Position numbers and translations under genes: made by a program. This document shows, piece by piece, positions 5,559 to 6,025 of a stretch of DNA of 6,025 nt. How positions within the stretch are numbered: the stretch's first letter is position 1; the number at the start of each line of letters is the position of its first letter. The notes beneath the pieces are model-generated. The model did not search any database and was not told the origin of the DNA. It saw only the letters and a list, made by a program, of their open reading frames with translations. Where the stretch lies: NCBI GenBank assembly GCA_964493205.1, contig CAZBMJ010000067.1, forward strand, positions 1 through 6,025. Direction: 5' to 3'. The stretch is from CAZBMJ01 sp964493205. Lineage in GTDB: Bacteria > Myxococcota > UBA727 > JABDBI01.

Positions 5559-5785
5559 ATTGTTGGAACGGAATTAAAGTGAATAAAAATTGATTTGCCG
5601 GGCAAGGGGAAAGAATGATGAACCCACCTATTATTTAAAATGCCCATTCTTGAATCCTTTGGCATATTTTCAAGCAATACATCATTAACCGCAAAAGACA
5701 AACTTGTCAAATGTGTATGCTGCTGAAAAATCAAAAGTGCATCGTGAGTGAATGATGCAATCTTGTCGTTTATGAAGGTGTTCAT
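5555..5785 (-). CDS. Small protein of unknown function
   Basis: This 76-residue protein is unrecognised. An N-terminal helix (MNTFINDKIASFTHDALLIF, 1-20) is followed by a His-containing turn (QQHTHL) and strand-like segments such as LSFAVNDVLLENM (29-41). SIFIHFNSV lies at 65-73. No signal peptide, membrane helix or metal-binding motif is clear; the histidines are scattered. ATGA overlaps link it to the first gene of the operon (5782-5785) and to the membrane microprotein (5555-5558), which is the main support for its reality. Confidence 0.65.
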   Translation of the reverse strand: MNTFINDKIASFTHDALLIFQQHTHLTSLSFAVNDVLLENMPKDSRMGILNNRWVHHSFPLPGKSIFIHFNSVPTI

Positions 5786-5970
5786 TTTGTTTGAATGTTT
5801 TTTAGGTAGTTAATCGCCAATTGAAGATGTTCAATTGCTTTTTTATGGCATTGTGCCAAATCCCCATCAGCAGGAATTTCAACTTTATTAAAGGTGCGGG
5901 TTCGTTTAGAACGAATATGCTCAAGTTCTTTTTCTAATTGAGCAATGTTTGTAAAAAAGGGAGTTTTCAT
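5782..5970 (-). CDS. First gene of the operon: small charged helical protein
   Basis: This 62-residue protein is unrecognised. Two helices are likely: about 8-22 (NIAQLEKELEHIRSKR), which may form a short coiled coil, and about 40-59 (QCHKKAIEHLQLAINYLKN). A loop with a PADGD turn (33-37) links them. It is rich in Lys and Arg and has no membrane span. It follows the promoter at 5990-6020, and the ATG sits roughly 20 bases downstream of the -7 element behind a short A-rich leader with no Shine-Dalgarno sequence, as is usual in Bacteroidota. The next gene starts in an ATGA overlap. The frame is well supported, but the function is unknown. Confidence 0.7.
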   Translation of the reverse strand: MKTPFFTNIAQLEKELEHIRSKRTRTFNKVEIPADGDLAQCHKKAIEHLQLAINYLKNIQTK

Positions 5971-5989
5971 TTTTGTATTTTTGTTTCTG

Positions 5990-6020
5990 CAAATCTAAAA
6001 CAAAGGTTTGAAAGCGCAAA
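5990..6020 (-). promoter_or_regulatory. Bacteroidota-type promoter of the operon
   Basis: On the minus strand, TTTG (6017-6020) is followed after 19 bases by TAGATTTG (5990-5997). This matches the Bacteroidota primary sigma factor consensus of a -33 TTTG and a -7 TAnnTTTG element at the usual spacing. Transcription would start a few bases beyond 5990, leaving a leader of roughly 15 bases before the first ATG at 5970. Other TAnnTTTG matches I noticed on this strand fall inside genes, so this is the only one placed in front of an operon. It is a consensus match, not experimental evidence. Confidence 0.7.
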
Positions 6021-6025
6021 AAATA

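Overview
The window looks like part of a tailed-phage or prophage genome from a Bacteroidota host. The evidence is AT-rich DNA, small genes packed head to tail on one strand, start sites preceded by A-rich stretches with no Shine-Dalgarno consensus, and a promoter of the Bacteroidota type (TTTG, 19 bases, TAnnTTTG). No structural, packaging or integrase gene is present, so the phage assignment is an inference from gene style and families. An integrated element or other accessory island remains possible.

All 15 genes I can support lie on the minus strand. They are bracketed by a promoter at 5990-6020 and an intrinsic terminator at 61-91, so the window appears to hold one nearly complete transcription unit of about 5.9 kb. 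Read in the direction of transcription (right to left), it begins with four small proteins of unknown function (5970 to 5255). One is a 36-residue single-span membrane protein at 5448-5558. Next is a GT-A glycosyltransferase (4560-5258). A 116-residue protein follows (4205-4555) that joins a coiled coil to a domain closely resembling the C-terminal domain of the RNA polymerase alpha subunit. Then come a phage-type protein with a possible sliding-clamp-binding peptide (3903-4199) and three small unknowns (3234-3906).

The last part is a five-gene sugar-modification block (122-3237): a GT-A glycosyltransferase, an FkbM-type O-methyltransferase, a GT2 glycosyltransferase, a second type of glycosyltransferase with a DSS motif, and a class I methyltransferase. 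Eight of the 14 junctions are ATGA stop-start overlaps, three are 17-20 base overlaps, and the other three have gaps of 4-13 bases, so translation is probably coupled along most of the message.

The four glycosyltransferases and two methyltransferases lack signal peptides and membrane spans. They could build or cap a short glycan in the cytoplasm, perhaps on a virion protein, on phage DNA, or on a host surface-polysaccharide precursor. The sequence does not say which. The alpha-CTD-like protein in the same operon is the most striking regulatory candidate. Positions 1-60 contain no gene I can support.
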